In this document: positions 8,691 through 16,605 of the stretch, piece after piece
How the letters are laid out: every line of letters starts with the position of its first letter
Numbering within the stretch: the stretch's first letter is position 1
Position numbers and translations under genes: made by a program
NCBI GenBank assembly: GCA_002449765.1
Contig: DJXN01000011.1
Location: forward strand, 22,889 to 86,888
Source of the DNA: Fibrobacter sp. UBA7003
GTDB taxonomy: Bacteria; Fibrobacterota; Fibrobacteria; Fibrobacterales; Fibrobacteraceae
Length of the DNA: 64,000 nucleotides
Direction: 5' to 3'
The notes under the pieces: generated by a model
What the model was told of the DNA's origin: nothing
The model's database searches: none
What the model saw: only the letters and a program-made list of their open reading frames with translations

Positions 8691-9359
8691 ATGTTGCGTT
8701 TGATTGTAATGTGTTTGGCGGTGGCGCTTGCCTGCACGAATTCGTTTGCGGCGAAGTCCGGCGCAAAATCTAAACCAGCAAAAGCATCGTCCGCAAAGTC
8801 GAAGCCCGCGAAAACGGCCTCTAAATCCAAGGCTCTCGAGTTCAAGGACCCGCGCGACAAGCAGACCTACCGCCTCGTGAAAATCGGGGACCGCACCTGG
8901 TTCGGCGACAATCTGAATTTCGAGTCCGAAGGCAGTTTCTGCTTCGATGACGACGACAACAACTGCATGGCTTATGGCCGCCTCTACACGTGGGATGCCG
9001 CCCGCAGTGCGTGCCCTTCCGGTTTCCGCCTGCCGAAGCACGAAGATTTCGAGAGCCTCTGGAACGCAGCCGGTGGCGACTACAATGCAGGCTACCTGCT
9101 CAAGACAAACTATGGATGGAAGGGCGACACCAACGGCAACGATACGCTCAAGTTCGGTGCCATGCCTGCCGGCAATCGCTTTGACGACGCCACCTACGGC
9201 AACCTTGCCAAGTTCGCCTTTTTCTGGAGTGCCGACGATGCTCTGGAAGATATCGGGCAGGGCGAAGCCCGCGTTTGGTACCTCACGAACAAGTCGATGG
9301 CTTTCGGCTACACTTCGAAATCAAAAGTTTTCGGTTTTTCGGTGCGTTGCGTCAAATAG
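8691..9359 (+). CDS. Fibrobacter succinogenes major paralogous domain protein (Fib_succ_major)
   Basis: Exported protein of 222 residues. ATG 8691 was chosen because GGAG at 8680-8683 lies 7 nt upstream and a clean signal peptide (ending NSFAA) follows; in-frame GTG 8676 and ATG 8685 are less likely. A Lys/Ala/Ser-rich linker (about 20-50) leads into the Fib_succ_major domain, marked by IGDRTWFGDNLNF, YGRLYTWDAARSACPSGFRLP and a terminal GFSVRCVK. The domain is lineage-typical and its function is unknown. Two Cys pairs probably form disulfides. Confidence 0.85.
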   Translation: MLRLIVMCLAVALACTNSFAAKSGAKSKPAKASSAKSKPAKTASKSKALEFKDPRDKQTYRLVKIGDRTWFGDNLNFESEGSFCFDDDDNNCMAYGRLYTWDAARSACPSGFRLPKHEDFESLWNAAGGDYNAGYLLKTNYGWKGDTNGNDTLKFGAMPAGNRFDDATYGNLAKFAFFWSADDALEDIGQGEARVWYLTNKSMAFGYTSKSKVFGFSVRCVK

Positions 9360-9479
9360 AGCGTTTTTCCTTGCTTTATTGTAAAATTTCAATCGCTTTT
9401 ACAACGTTTTTTGGGTTAAAGCATCGCAATGTTTCTTTTTTTATTTATTTTTATGGAAACACAAAAAAAGGAAGAACAT

Positions 9480-10397
9480 ATGAAGAAAAAACTTTTCCCC
9501 CTCCTTGGTTCCCTCCTGCTTTGCGCAGGCTGTGAAATTACGGTAACGGATAACACCGAAATTAGCGAACCCTCTGACACTCCGGTATCTCTTGGTCAGC
9601 TTCCCAAGGATTACTATATCAAGGACCTGATGGCCTACACTTGGTCTGACGGTGCTGGTCAGGCAACCGTTTATTCCTCGACCTGTAAGGAAGAGAATTA
9701 TGAACTCGTCTGGAAGGCCGACAATCAGAAGGAATATGTCGTCACCTTCTATGATTACCCCTCTCGTGACTCTCTCGAAATGATGATTGGTGCTGCAAGC
9801 TTCGGCATGTACTATGATGCCGACATGAGCAATCCGTATCCGGCAGGCCGTATCTACCAGGCCGACCAGATTAACAAGGATGCCATCAGCGGTTTCGTTA
9901 TCGGCTACGACACCTATGCTAGCGTAGGCTTCATCAACACGGAATGCCCGGTCGAAGATCTCGATTTCGCCGACGAAATCATGGACTTCCTCAAGATCAA
10001 CGCAAATGACCAGGTAAGTTACAACTGCAATACGGTCACTGCTGCTGGCGTAGATATCAAGCTCGTGTCCAACAAGCCGACTTCCGTTTCTTACTCCATT
10101 TCGTTCGAAGGCAACAAGTGTGACCTCACCGAAACGCTCCGTTTTGCCTTCTATGAAGATGACTGCAAGGCCGCTTACGATGACTTCCTGATTGACGCAG
10201 AAGCCGAACCGGGCCTCCGCTTCGACATGAACGATTACAGCTACAGCCTCGAAACCGAGAGCCTCCGCTGCCTCGACAACCTCCTCGACGACTTCTACAT
10301 GGACGCCCCGCTCTTCAAGGGCAAGAAGGTCGAAAAGAGGAGCGGCAAGGAATTTGCCAAGTTCCTCAACAAGATGTCGAAGAAGATCCGCAAGTAG
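9480..10397 (+). CDS. Hypothetical lipoprotein
   Basis: 305 residues starting MKKKLFPLL with lipobox LCAGC, so the protein should be lipid-anchored at residue 19. ATG 9480 follows AAGGAAG. An upstream in-frame ATG at 9429 would bury the signal peptide and is rejected. The rest is acidic, with four or more Cys residues and no domain I recognise. A -7-like TATTTTTA lies at 9446-9453. It stands alone: a terminator follows directly. Confidence 0.85.
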   Translation: MKKKLFPLLGSLLLCAGCEITVTDNTEISEPSDTPVSLGQLPKDYYIKDLMAYTWSDGAGQATVYSSTCKEENYELVWKADNQKEYVVTFYDYPSRDSLEMMIGAASFGMYYDADMSNPYPAGRIYQADQINKDAISGFVIGYDTYASVGFINTECPVEDLDFADEIMDFLKINANDQVSYNCNTVTAAGVDIKLVSNKPTSVSYSISFEGNKCDLTETLRFAFYEDDCKAAYDDFLIDAEAEPGLRFDMNDYSYSLETESLRCLDNLLDDFYMDAPLFKGKKVEKRSGKEFAKFLNKMSKKIRK

Positions 10398-10420
10398 TCT
10401 AAACGGCAAAGCTTGATAAA

Positions 10421-10453
10421 GGGATTCCCCGGAATGGGGAATCTCTTTTTTTG
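10421..10453 (+). terminator. Rho-independent terminator after lipoprotein gene
   Basis: GATTCCCC/GGGGAATC stem with a short GGAAT-type loop, then CTCTTTTTTT. The U-tract runs into the -7 element of the next gene (10455-10462). Confidence 0.85.
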
Positions 10454-10454
10454 T

Positions 10455-10462
10455 TAGATTTG
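10455..10462 (+). promoter_or_regulatory. TAnnTTTG -7 element of the EF-G-like gene
   Basis: TAGATTTG ends 5 nt before the ATG at 10468, with no Shine-Dalgarno between: a leaderless start is likely. Confidence 0.55.
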
Positions 10463-10467
10463 AAACG

Positions 10468-12432
10468 ATGCCGCAATCTGTCCGCAACATTGCTATACTC
10501 GCGCATGTCGATGCCGGAAAGACGACCCTTTCCGAGCGTATATTGTTTGCGGCGGGCGAGGTGCGCAGGCCGGGAAAGGTCGAAGAGGGCCTTGCCACGA
10601 TGGACTACATGCCCGAAGAAAAGGAACGCGGCATCACCATCGAGAGCGGAGTCGCGCACTTCGAGTGGAAGAACACCTGGTTCAACTTTATCGATACGCC
10701 GGGGCATGTGGATTTCGGTGCCGAAGTCGACATGGCGCTCTCGGCCGTGGAAGGCGCCGTGCTCGTGGTGAGTGCGGCAAGCGGGGTCGAAACGCAGACG
10801 GTCGCCGCGTTCAAAAAGTTGCGCGAGGCGGGAGTGCGAACCATCCTGTTCGTGAACAAGCTGGATAATCCCGACTATTCGCTTGACGAAACTCTCATCA
10901 ACATCGAAGAAATCCTGGGCGTGCGTCCGGTGCTGATGACACTTCCGCAATACGAGAACGGCCGTATGTCGGGGGTGCTCGATGTGCTCAGCCAGAGCAG
11001 ACTCGTCCATTCGGAAACGGGCGAGGAAGTGGTCGATGACGGTTGGAATGTCGAAGACGGATGGGACGGTTCCCAGGAACTGAAAAAGCATTATGTCGAA
11101 GCGTCCGAGTTCGCGAGCAATTTCGACGACGAGGTGCTGAAGCTTGCCGTTGATGGTAAACGCGTTCCGCCCAAGACGCTGCTGCGAGGCCTCAAGGCGC
11201 TTGCCAATAGCGATGATTTTGCGCTCTGCTATGCGGGTTCTGCAATGGAAGGCTACGGCGTGCGGAGCCTTGTCACAGCGCTTTCTTTCTTCTTGCCCGA
11301 ACCGCCCGTGTTTGCCGATGGTGAACTCGGACAGGTGATTCGCTTGCGCCATTTCAAGGGCGTGGGCGAAATTTCGCTATTCCGCAGCCATACGGACATG
11401 GAACGCAAGGAGTGGCCCGCGGGTTTTGAGTTCTCGCGCCTCAAGGCGAACTTGCTGCAGCCTGTCGACGAAATCCGTTCGGGCGATATTTACGCGATGC
11501 GCACCCCGTTCGAGACAGAACTCGGACAGGTCATCTATGCGGATGGCACTTCGCCCTCGCCGCAGGCCGAAGCGGCGTCCGACGATGACATGCCGACCTC
11601 CATCCGCGACAAGTACCAGCCGCTTTTGCAGACGCGCGTGGAATGCCTCGGCTCTGAAGACTACCACCATGTGGAAAAGAGCCTCAATACGCTTGGCCGC
11701 ATGGATCCCAGTTTCCGCGTGCAGAAGGACGATGGCGGATTCTGGTACCTGCATACTGTGGGCGAGGTGCAGCTCGATGTGTTGCTTGCCCGCCTCAAGC
11801 GCGAATTCGGTTGCGAAGTCAAAGCAGGTAGCCCCGAAGTCCGCTGGCAGGAGCGCCTGTGCCGTAACGTGGGCCCTGTCGAAAATACCTTCCAGCTTGG
11901 CCCCCACAGGATTTCCATCAAGCTTTCCGCTTCCCCGCTTGATGGCGATGCTCATGACATCCGACTTTCTGCTGAGTTCCTTGAGACGGCTCCACGCGAA
12001 ATTCTGGCGGGCGTCCGTTCGGCTCTCCTGGAATCAACCGAGGTGGGAATCCTTGGCAAGGGAGCCCTTGTCGGTGTTTGCTTCGAAGTCCATGAATTTA
12101 CATGGACCGAGGGGGCCTTGCCGCCCATGATCAAGAAGGCGTGTGCCGATGCAGTGACCAAGCTAATCAAGCCTGCCGATGTGGAACTTTACGAGCCCAT
12201 CATGGAACTTTCGCTGGAATGCCCCGTGAACTTTGCGGGTCTTGTCACCGGCGATATCCAGGCCCGCGACGGCAAGGTGAAGGAAATCGGCGGTGATGGC
12301 AAGATACACTTCTTGAAGGCGGATGTGCCGCTGCGGAAAATCTTCGGTTACGCTACCGGCGTGCGCAGCATCAGCAAGGGCACTGCGCTCTACAGCATGA
12401 AACTGCTTGGTTACAAGCCTGCGACGGTTTGA
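10468..12432 (+). CDS. EF-G-like translational GTPase (possible ribosomal-protection type)
   Basis: Ribosome-binding GTPase of 654 residues. G motifs: AHVDAGKT (12-19), ERGITI (53-58), DTPGH (76-80), NKLD (130-133) and YAGSA for G5. All five EF-G domains seem represented; the C-terminal domain V segment KIFGYATGVRSISKGTA is EF-G-like. It is shorter than housekeeping EF-G (about 700) and close to TetM-type protection proteins (about 640). The N-terminal block ATMDYMPEEKERGITI is more EF-G than TetM. It may be a second EF-G paralogue. A Vat-type acetyltransferase follows after 14 nt. Confidence 0.88.
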   Translation: MPQSVRNIAILAHVDAGKTTLSERILFAAGEVRRPGKVEEGLATMDYMPEEKERGITIESGVAHFEWKNTWFNFIDTPGHVDFGAEVDMALSAVEGAVLVVSAASGVETQTVAAFKKLREAGVRTILFVNKLDNPDYSLDETLINIEEILGVRPVLMTLPQYENGRMSGVLDVLSQSRLVHSETGEEVVDDGWNVEDGWDGSQELKKHYVEASEFASNFDDEVLKLAVDGKRVPPKTLLRGLKALANSDDFALCYAGSAMEGYGVRSLVTALSFFLPEPPVFADGELGQVIRLRHFKGVGEISLFRSHTDMERKEWPAGFEFSRLKANLLQPVDEIRSGDIYAMRTPFETELGQVIYADGTSPSPQAEAASDDDMPTSIRDKYQPLLQTRVECLGSEDYHHVEKSLNTLGRMDPSFRVQKDDGGFWYLHTVGEVQLDVLLARLKREFGCEVKAGSPEVRWQERLCRNVGPVENTFQLGPHRISIKLSASPLDGDAHDIRLSAEFLETAPREILAGVRSALLESTEVGILGKGALVGVCFEVHEFTWTEGALPPMIKKACADAVTKLIKPADVELYEPIMELSLECPVNFAGLVTGDIQARDGKVKEIGGDGKIHFLKADVPLRKIFGYATGVRSISKGTALYSMKLLGYKPATV

Positions 12433-12434
12433 TA

Positions 12435-12442
12435 TATATTTA
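12435..12442 (+). promoter_or_regulatory. -7-like element of the Vat-type gene
   Basis: TATATTTA ends 4 nt before the ATG at 12447 and lies inside the 14-nt gap after the EF-G-like gene, so the acetyltransferase may have its own leaderless transcript. Confidence 0.4.
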
Positions 12443-12446
12443 GACT

Positions 12447-13085
12447 ATGAACAATAAAATCCCCAATCCAAATACAGTCCACCCGATTGCTGGCTACGAC
12501 AAGGAAATCTACGTCAAGCCTACCATCAAGAACCCGAACATCATCGTCGGGGATTTTACCTACATCGCCGACTCGGAATTTGAAAGCCACGTGACGCACC
12601 ATTACGACTTTATCGGCGACAAGCTCATTATCGGGAAGTTCTGCCAGATTGCCGCGGGCGTAGAATTTGTAATGAACGGGGCGAACCACCAGATGAACGC
12701 CGTTTCCACATTCCCGTTCTACACGCTAGAAGGCTGGAACATGAAACCGCCTGCCGCTGGCGACATGCCGTTCAAGGGCGATACCGTCATTGGGAACGAC
12801 GTGTGGATTGGGCAGAACGCGACTATTTTGCCTGGCGTGCATATTGGCGACGGTGCCATCATTGGTGCAAACAGCGTCGTCGGCAGCAACGTGGAACCCT
12901 ACGCGGTCGTGGTCGGGAATCCTGCTGAAACAATCCGTCACCGCTTTGACGGCGAATTGACTTCGCTGCTGCTAAAGTTCAAATGGTGGAACAAACCCGT
13001 TGAAGAAATCAACGCGTTGATTCCCTTGCTGACGAACGGCGATTTGGAGGCCGTAAAGCGGGAGTTGAAAAAAAGGATGGTGTAA
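12447..13085 (+). CDS. Vat/xenobiotic (streptogramin A-type) O-acetyltransferase
   Basis: Left-handed beta-helix acetyltransferase of 212 residues using acetyl-CoA. Hexapeptide-repeat stretches (IGNDVWIGQNATILPGVHIG, DGAIIGANSVVG) and the active-site block MNGANHQM with His81 closely follow the Vat(D)/CatB pattern; the C-terminal KFKWWNKPVEEIN also matches Vat proteins (KWWN.P...I). Known members acetylate streptogramin A or chloramphenicol, but chromosomal homologues of unknown substrate are common. The gene abuts the convergent DUF58 gene by 3 nt with no terminator. Confidence 0.85.
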   Translation: MNNKIPNPNTVHPIAGYDKEIYVKPTIKNPNIIVGDFTYIADSEFESHVTHHYDFIGDKLIIGKFCQIAAGVEFVMNGANHQMNAVSTFPFYTLEGWNMKPPAAGDMPFKGDTVIGNDVWIGQNATILPGVHIGDGAIIGANSVVGSNVEPYAVVVGNPAETIRHRFDGELTSLLLKFKWWNKPVEEINALIPLLTNGDLEAVKRELKKRMV

Positions 13086-13088
13086 GTC

Positions 13089-13979
13089 CTACATTCTCGC
13101 GGCTTTCGCGCGGCGCCTGAAGTGCTCGATAAGCGGGGCGACGGTTTCCTTGAAGTCGTCGTGCGTCTCGATGCGCACGAAGTCAATCGACATGCGCTGG
13201 AACAGTTCCTTGGTCGCCTTGCCCTGGCGCTTTGCCTCGCGGGCGAACGCCTCGCGAAATGCCGCATCGCCGGTATCAATCAGGAGCGTCTCGCCGGTTT
13301 CGGGGTCCTCGAGTTCCACGAGTCCCGCGGGAGGCAGTTCCATTTCGCGCGGGTCCACCACCGATACCGCAAGCACGTCGTGGCGCTTGCGCAAAATCTT
13401 GAACGCGTTCTCGAAACCTTCGTCCAGAAAGTCGCTCATCACCACGACCACGGCGCGGCGGTTCAGAATCTTGCCGGCATATTCCAGCGCCACCTGCGTG
13501 TTGGTGCCGTGATGCTGCGGCTTGAAATAAAGGATTTCTCGGATGAGGCGCAATACGTGCTTGCGGCCTTTCTCCGGCGGGATGAACAGTTCGACCTGGT
13601 CGGTGTAGATGAGCAGGCCGACCTTGTCGTTGTTCTTGATGGCGGCAAAGGCAAGGAGCGCTGTGAGGGTCGCCATGACTTCGCCCTTCATTTGCTTGCC
13701 GGAACCGAATTCCGAAGAACTGGAGGCGTCGACCATCAAAAGCATGGTCATTTCGCGCTCTTCGATAAACTTCTTCACGTAGGGCGTGCCGGTACGAGCG
13801 GTCACGTTCCAGTCGATGGTACGCACGTCGTCGCCCGGCATGTACTCGCGGACCTCGCTGAACTCCATACCGTTTCCCTTGAACGAACTGTGGTAGGCGC
13901 CGGTCATCACGGTGTCGAGCGTGCCGCGAACGCTGAGTTCGATGCGGCTCACGGTCTTTAGAACTTCTTTATCAAGCAT
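13089..13979 (-). CDS. DUF58 / VWA-like protein
   Basis: 296 residues. The DUF58 signature YMPGDDVRTIDWNVTARTG occupies about residues 47-65, followed by a von Willebrand A-like fold with a MIDAS-type DASSSS and KVGLLIYTD. DUF58 proteins are usually co-encoded with MoxR AAA ATPases and VWA membrane proteins in complex-assembly operons; here neither partner is in view, and the gene upstream on the same strand is a small heat-shock protein. Cytoplasmic, without signal peptide. Function is inferred only at family level. Confidence 0.88.
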   Translation of the reverse strand: MLDKEVLKTVSRIELSVRGTLDTVMTGAYHSSFKGNGMEFSEVREYMPGDDVRTIDWNVTARTGTPYVKKFIEEREMTMLLMVDASSSSEFGSGKQMKGEVMATLTALLAFAAIKNNDKVGLLIYTDQVELFIPPEKGRKHVLRLIREILYFKPQHHGTNTQVALEYAGKILNRRAVVVVMSDFLDEGFENAFKILRKRHDVLAVSVVDPREMELPPAGLVELEDPETGETLLIDTGDAAFREAFAREAKRQGKATKELFQRMSIDFVRIETHDDFKETVAPLIEHFRRRAKAARM

Positions 13980-13984
13980 TATTT

Positions 13985-14031
13985 TGTCATGCCCGCCTTG
14001 ATCCTATCGGCCTTTGGCCTCCAGGATGACA
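13985..14031. repeat. Short palindromic element with TGTCAT...ATGACA ends
   Basis: 47 bp between the DUF58 and hsp20 genes, beginning TGTCAT and ending ATGACA, with inner inverted pieces (CGGCC/GGCC, ATCCT/AGGAT). Its termini are the same as those of the in-frame insertion in mnmE at 39199-39282, suggesting one dispersed palindrome family. Confidence 0.5.
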
Positions 14032-14082
14032 GGGCATCTCCATTTTCTCATGTGAATATACAAAATTCGTGCGCGAAAGTCC

Positions 14083-14112
14083 AAAAAAAGAACTCCCGGC
14101 GTAAACCGGGAG
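14083..14112 (-). terminator. Rho-independent terminator of hsp20
   Basis: Minus strand: CTCCCGG, loop TTTACG, CCGGGAG, then TTCTTTTTTT. It lies 42 nt past the hsp20 stop. Confidence 0.85.
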
Positions 14113-14153
14113 CCCTCTAAGGAGAACAACGATTGGAGTACATTCTTAATCGA

Positions 14154-14534
14154 TTAGCCGACGGTCAGCTTGCGGGCTGCGGCCTGGGCCTTCTTCGACA
14201 AGTCGAATTTCAAGATGCCGTTTTCGAGCGATACCTTGATGTTCTCGGTGTCGATGTCGTCGGCCAAGCGGAAGCTGCGCTCGAAGGTGAACTTCTCGTC
14301 CTTGCTGCGGACACGCGTCGCCTTGACGGTGATGATGTTCTTTTCGACCTGGATGTCCATGTCTTCTTTCTTCACGCCCGGGAGCTCGACTTCCAATGCG
14401 AACCCGTTTTCGGTCTCGTAGTAGTCGGCCTTCGGCGTGTAGGTGCATTCGCCCTTGGCGGCTTCGGCGTTGAAGTTGTCAAGGAAGTTCTGGATGCCAT
14501 AGAATGCGGTCGGGAGAATCTGTGCGTTGATCAT
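14154..14534 (-). CDS. Small heat-shock protein (Hsp20/alpha-crystallin)
   Basis: ATP-independent holdase chaperone, 126 residues. The alpha-crystallin domain runs from about residue 33 (YTPKADYYETENGFALEVE) through ELPGVKKEDMDIQVEKN to the end, with the L-P-G-V and GILKFDLS landmarks. A conserved C-terminal I-x-I motif is lacking; the protein ends RKLTVG. Monocistronic, with a good terminator. I found no CIRCE element in the leader. Confidence 0.92.
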   Translation of the reverse strand: MINAQILPTAFYGIQNFLDNFNAEAAKGECTYTPKADYYETENGFALEVELPGVKKEDMDIQVEKNIITVKATRVRSKDEKFTFERSFRLADDIDTENIKVSLENGILKFDLSKKAQAAARKLTVG

Positions 14535-14721
14535 AATTTTACCTCTTTTGTTGCGGGCCCTTTTGGCGGGAACCCATTGTTTTTTGTCTTCGCACTACTA
14601 TAAGCGAACTCCGTGCCAAAACGGGTGACTGATGCATCCGGAAACGAAAATCTGCCATTTTTCGAAGAAAATCGACAGTTTTGCGCTAAAGCCGTGCCAA
14701 AACCATGGCAGCCTATTTCAT

Positions 14722-14759
14722 AAAAAAACATGCCGGTTTCACGTGCGAAACGCCGGCAT
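14722..14759 (-). terminator. Second (tandem) terminator downstream of esterase 1, minus strand
   Basis: Long hairpin ATGCCGGC-GTTTC-loop-GAAAC-CGGCAT followed on the minus strand by GTTTTTTTA. It backs up the terminator at 14786-14819 or insulates hsp20 from read-through. Confidence 0.65.
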
Positions 14760-14785
14760 TTATCATTTTGAAAAGTCGCAGAAGT

Positions 14786-14819
14786 AAAAAAGAAACGGCC
14801 CCCCGATGAAGGGGGACCG
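14786..14819 (-). terminator. Rho-independent terminator of esterase 1
   Basis: Minus strand CGGTCCCCC, loop TTCAT, CGGGGGGCCG (9 bp, one wobble), then TTTCTTTTTT. The same hairpin is copied behind esterase 2 at 16512-16535. Confidence 0.85.
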
Positions 14820-14889
14820 CTTGGGTTGGTTATGGAGGTACTCTTTAGAACTGTTCGAAGAACTTGCGGACTTCTTCGGGCACCCAGGT
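14789..14889. repeat. 101-bp direct repeat, copy 1 (esterase 3' end plus terminator)
   Basis: Identical over all 101 bases to 16505-16605 (offset 1716). It covers the terminator, the spacer and the last 15 codons plus stop of the esterase gene. The rest of the two genes is clearly diverged. Confidence 0.9.
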
Positions 14890-16368
14890 TTGTTCCCAGT
14901 TCCAGCCGATGCTCATGTTGCCCGTGTCGTGGGCGGTCCACTGGTGGTTTCCGGGCCAGCTGCACCACTTGACGGGGAAGCGTTCGTCCACTTTCTTGAA
15001 ATCGTAGCACACGTGGCCGGTGTTCCCACTGATTTCCTGCGGTTTTTCGCTGCTCGCGTCGGTGAAGTCGCCGTTCGCATCGGCCTTGCCGTTCCTCTTC
15101 AGGATTCTCGGCAGTGCGCTGTTCTTGGCGCGGTTGTAGTCGCAGCGGTCGTCGTTCACGCCGTGCACGTTCATCCAGGCGATAGGCAGGTTCTTCATCG
15201 CGTTACCCTCGGGCAGCCAAATATTGTAGTCGGCCACGGCGTAGGTGGCCGCTGCGCGGACCCGGCTCTGCATGTCCTGCATCAGCGAGTAGCTGAACAT
15301 GGCTCCGTAGCTGAACCCGGTGATGAACACGCGGCTCGTGTCGATACAGTAGTTCTCGTTCAGGGTGGTGAGTGTCTGGGCGAAAAAGTCATGGTCGGCC
15401 TGGCCCTTGCTCCATAGGCCGCCAATCGCATCGAGAGAGACGAAGATGTAGTCGCCGTTCTTGTCGAGCACCTGCTGGCCGTAGTAGGGCGTGGGGTGGT
15501 CGTAGTCGGGGTCGTGGTGCACAAAGTCTTCGCCTTTGCTGCCGTAGCAGTGCAGCGCGAATAGCACCTTGTGCGGCTTCTTGTTGTCGTAGTTCTTGGG
15601 CAGGGTGACGAAGTAGGTGCGGTTGTCGCTGCCTACCCGGATCTGGAACTGGTCGCCGTTCTCGACGCTCTTGACCTTTTGCAGCTTGGAATTGGAGCCG
15701 CAGCCCTTGCTGGGCGTGGGGTCGTTACCGATTGCATAGCCGAACTTGAACTGGGGTGCGGTCTTTACGAGCTTGACATCGAGCGTGGTGTCGAGAGTGC
15801 CGAGGGGGACCGTGAGCGTGTCGAAGCCTTCGGCCACGAAGCGGATGGATTCGCTCTGCTGCACCTGTTTCAGGAGGGCGCGGCCTTCGCTGTCGAGGGA
15901 ATTGGTGTAGGAGCCGTTCGCGTTGAAGCGGAGGGTCTGTGTCGCGCTTCCCAGGGTCACCTTGGCGAAATACGTGCCCTTGGCCTTCACGCCGGAGGTG
16001 AGGTCCACCTGGCCTGCGCCATAGAGGGTCTGGGCGAACACCCGGTTTCCGAGCGAGTTGAAAATCATGACCTCGACGGGCTTGCTGCCGCTCTGCGCAT
16101 AAGAGAGGATTCCGTTGCTTATGCCGATGTAGCCGGCGGTGGCGCCTGTAACCGGCCTGATTCCCGTTTCCTCGTCCTCGTGGATGGTAAACTTGCCCTG
16201 GTCGTCGGTCGTAGCGGTCTTGCCTTCCTTGAGGAGGCTCGCTGTGGCGCCCTTGATGGCTTTGCCCTGGTCATCGGAAACGGTTCCCGATACGGTATAT
16301 GCAGAAACGGTCCCGCAGAATGCGAAGAGGCATGCTGCCGTGAAAAGACTGAAACCCTTGATTGTCAT
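14845..16368 (-). CDS. Secreted CE1-like carbohydrate esterase (esterase 1)
   Basis: Alpha/beta-hydrolase of the Esterase-PHB depolymerase/feruloyl esterase type, 507 residues. Start 16368 follows AAAGGAG and opens a signal peptide (MTIKGFSLFTAACLF, cut after VSA). Then come a carboxypeptidase-regulatory-like beta domain (about 25-70: VSGTVSDDQGKAIKGA), a FlgD/T9SS-type-A-like module (about 85-155) and the catalytic domain from about 215. Nucleophile Ser353 is in GFSYGAM; an Asp in HGVNDDRCDY and a His in GNHQWTAHD are the likely partners. Probably deacylates hemicellulose (acetyl or feruloyl). Paralogue of 16561..18078. Confidence 0.88.
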   Translation of the reverse strand: MTIKGFSLFTAACLFAFCGTVSAYTVSGTVSDDQGKAIKGATASLLKEGKTATTDDQGKFTIHEDEETGIRPVTGATAGYIGISNGILSYAQSGSKPVEVMIFNSLGNRVFAQTLYGAGQVDLTSGVKAKGTYFAKVTLGSATQTLRFNANGSYTNSLDSEGRALLKQVQQSESIRFVAEGFDTLTVPLGTLDTTLDVKLVKTAPQFKFGYAIGNDPTPSKGCGSNSKLQKVKSVENGDQFQIRVGSDNRTYFVTLPKNYDNKKPHKVLFALHCYGSKGEDFVHHDPDYDHPTPYYGQQVLDKNGDYIFVSLDAIGGLWSKGQADHDFFAQTLTTLNENYCIDTSRVFITGFSYGAMFSYSLMQDMQSRVRAAATYAVADYNIWLPEGNAMKNLPIAWMNVHGVNDDRCDYNRAKNSALPRILKRNGKADANGDFTDASSEKPQEISGNTGHVCYDFKKVDERFPVKWCSWPGNHQWTAHDTGNMSIGWNWEQTWVPEEVRKFFEQF

Positions 16369-16417
16369 GAACACTCCTTTTCCCAAAAAACTATTAGGAA
16401 CTACACCTTGCAATAAA

Positions 16418-16481
16418 CTAATCTAAATCGTGACATATGAAATGTCGTGTGCTCGCCCGCCCTATTCATGGATGAATTGTC
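16418..16481 (-). promoter_or_regulatory. Esterase 1 control region: GACAATTCATCCAT motif plus -7-like element
   Basis: On the minus strand GACAATTCATCCAT starts at 16481 and TAGATTAG at 16425, exactly 56 nt apart. The motif core ATTCAT-CC-ATGAAT is an inverted repeat. Confidence 0.55.
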
Positions 16482-16504
16482 TACAAAAACAAATTTACAG
16501 GGAT

Positions 16505-16605
16505 AAAGAAACGGCCCCCCGATGAAGGGGGACCGCTTGGGTTGGTTATGGAGGTACTCTTTAGAACTGTTCGAAGAACTTGCGGACTTCTTCGGGCACC
16601 CAGGT
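16505..16605. repeat. 101-bp direct repeat, copy 2 (esterase 3' end plus terminator)
   Basis: Second copy of the repeat described at 14789-14889. The downstream hairpin stem is 16512-16535, with a shorter U-tract (TTTCTTTA). Confidence 0.9.

Larger units (their letters stand above)
14535..14844. other. 310-nt intergenic region between hsp20 and esterase 1
   Basis: Holds the hsp20 leader (AT-rich, no clear -7 element), a minus-strand hairpin with U-tract at 14722-14759 and the esterase terminator at 14786-14819. No ORF is credible in it. Confidence 0.6.

Noticed and set aside
10468..13085. Recently acquired antibiotic-resistance cassette
   Set aside because: No integrase, IS ends, attC-like sites or visible base-composition change around the GTPase/acetyltransferase pair.
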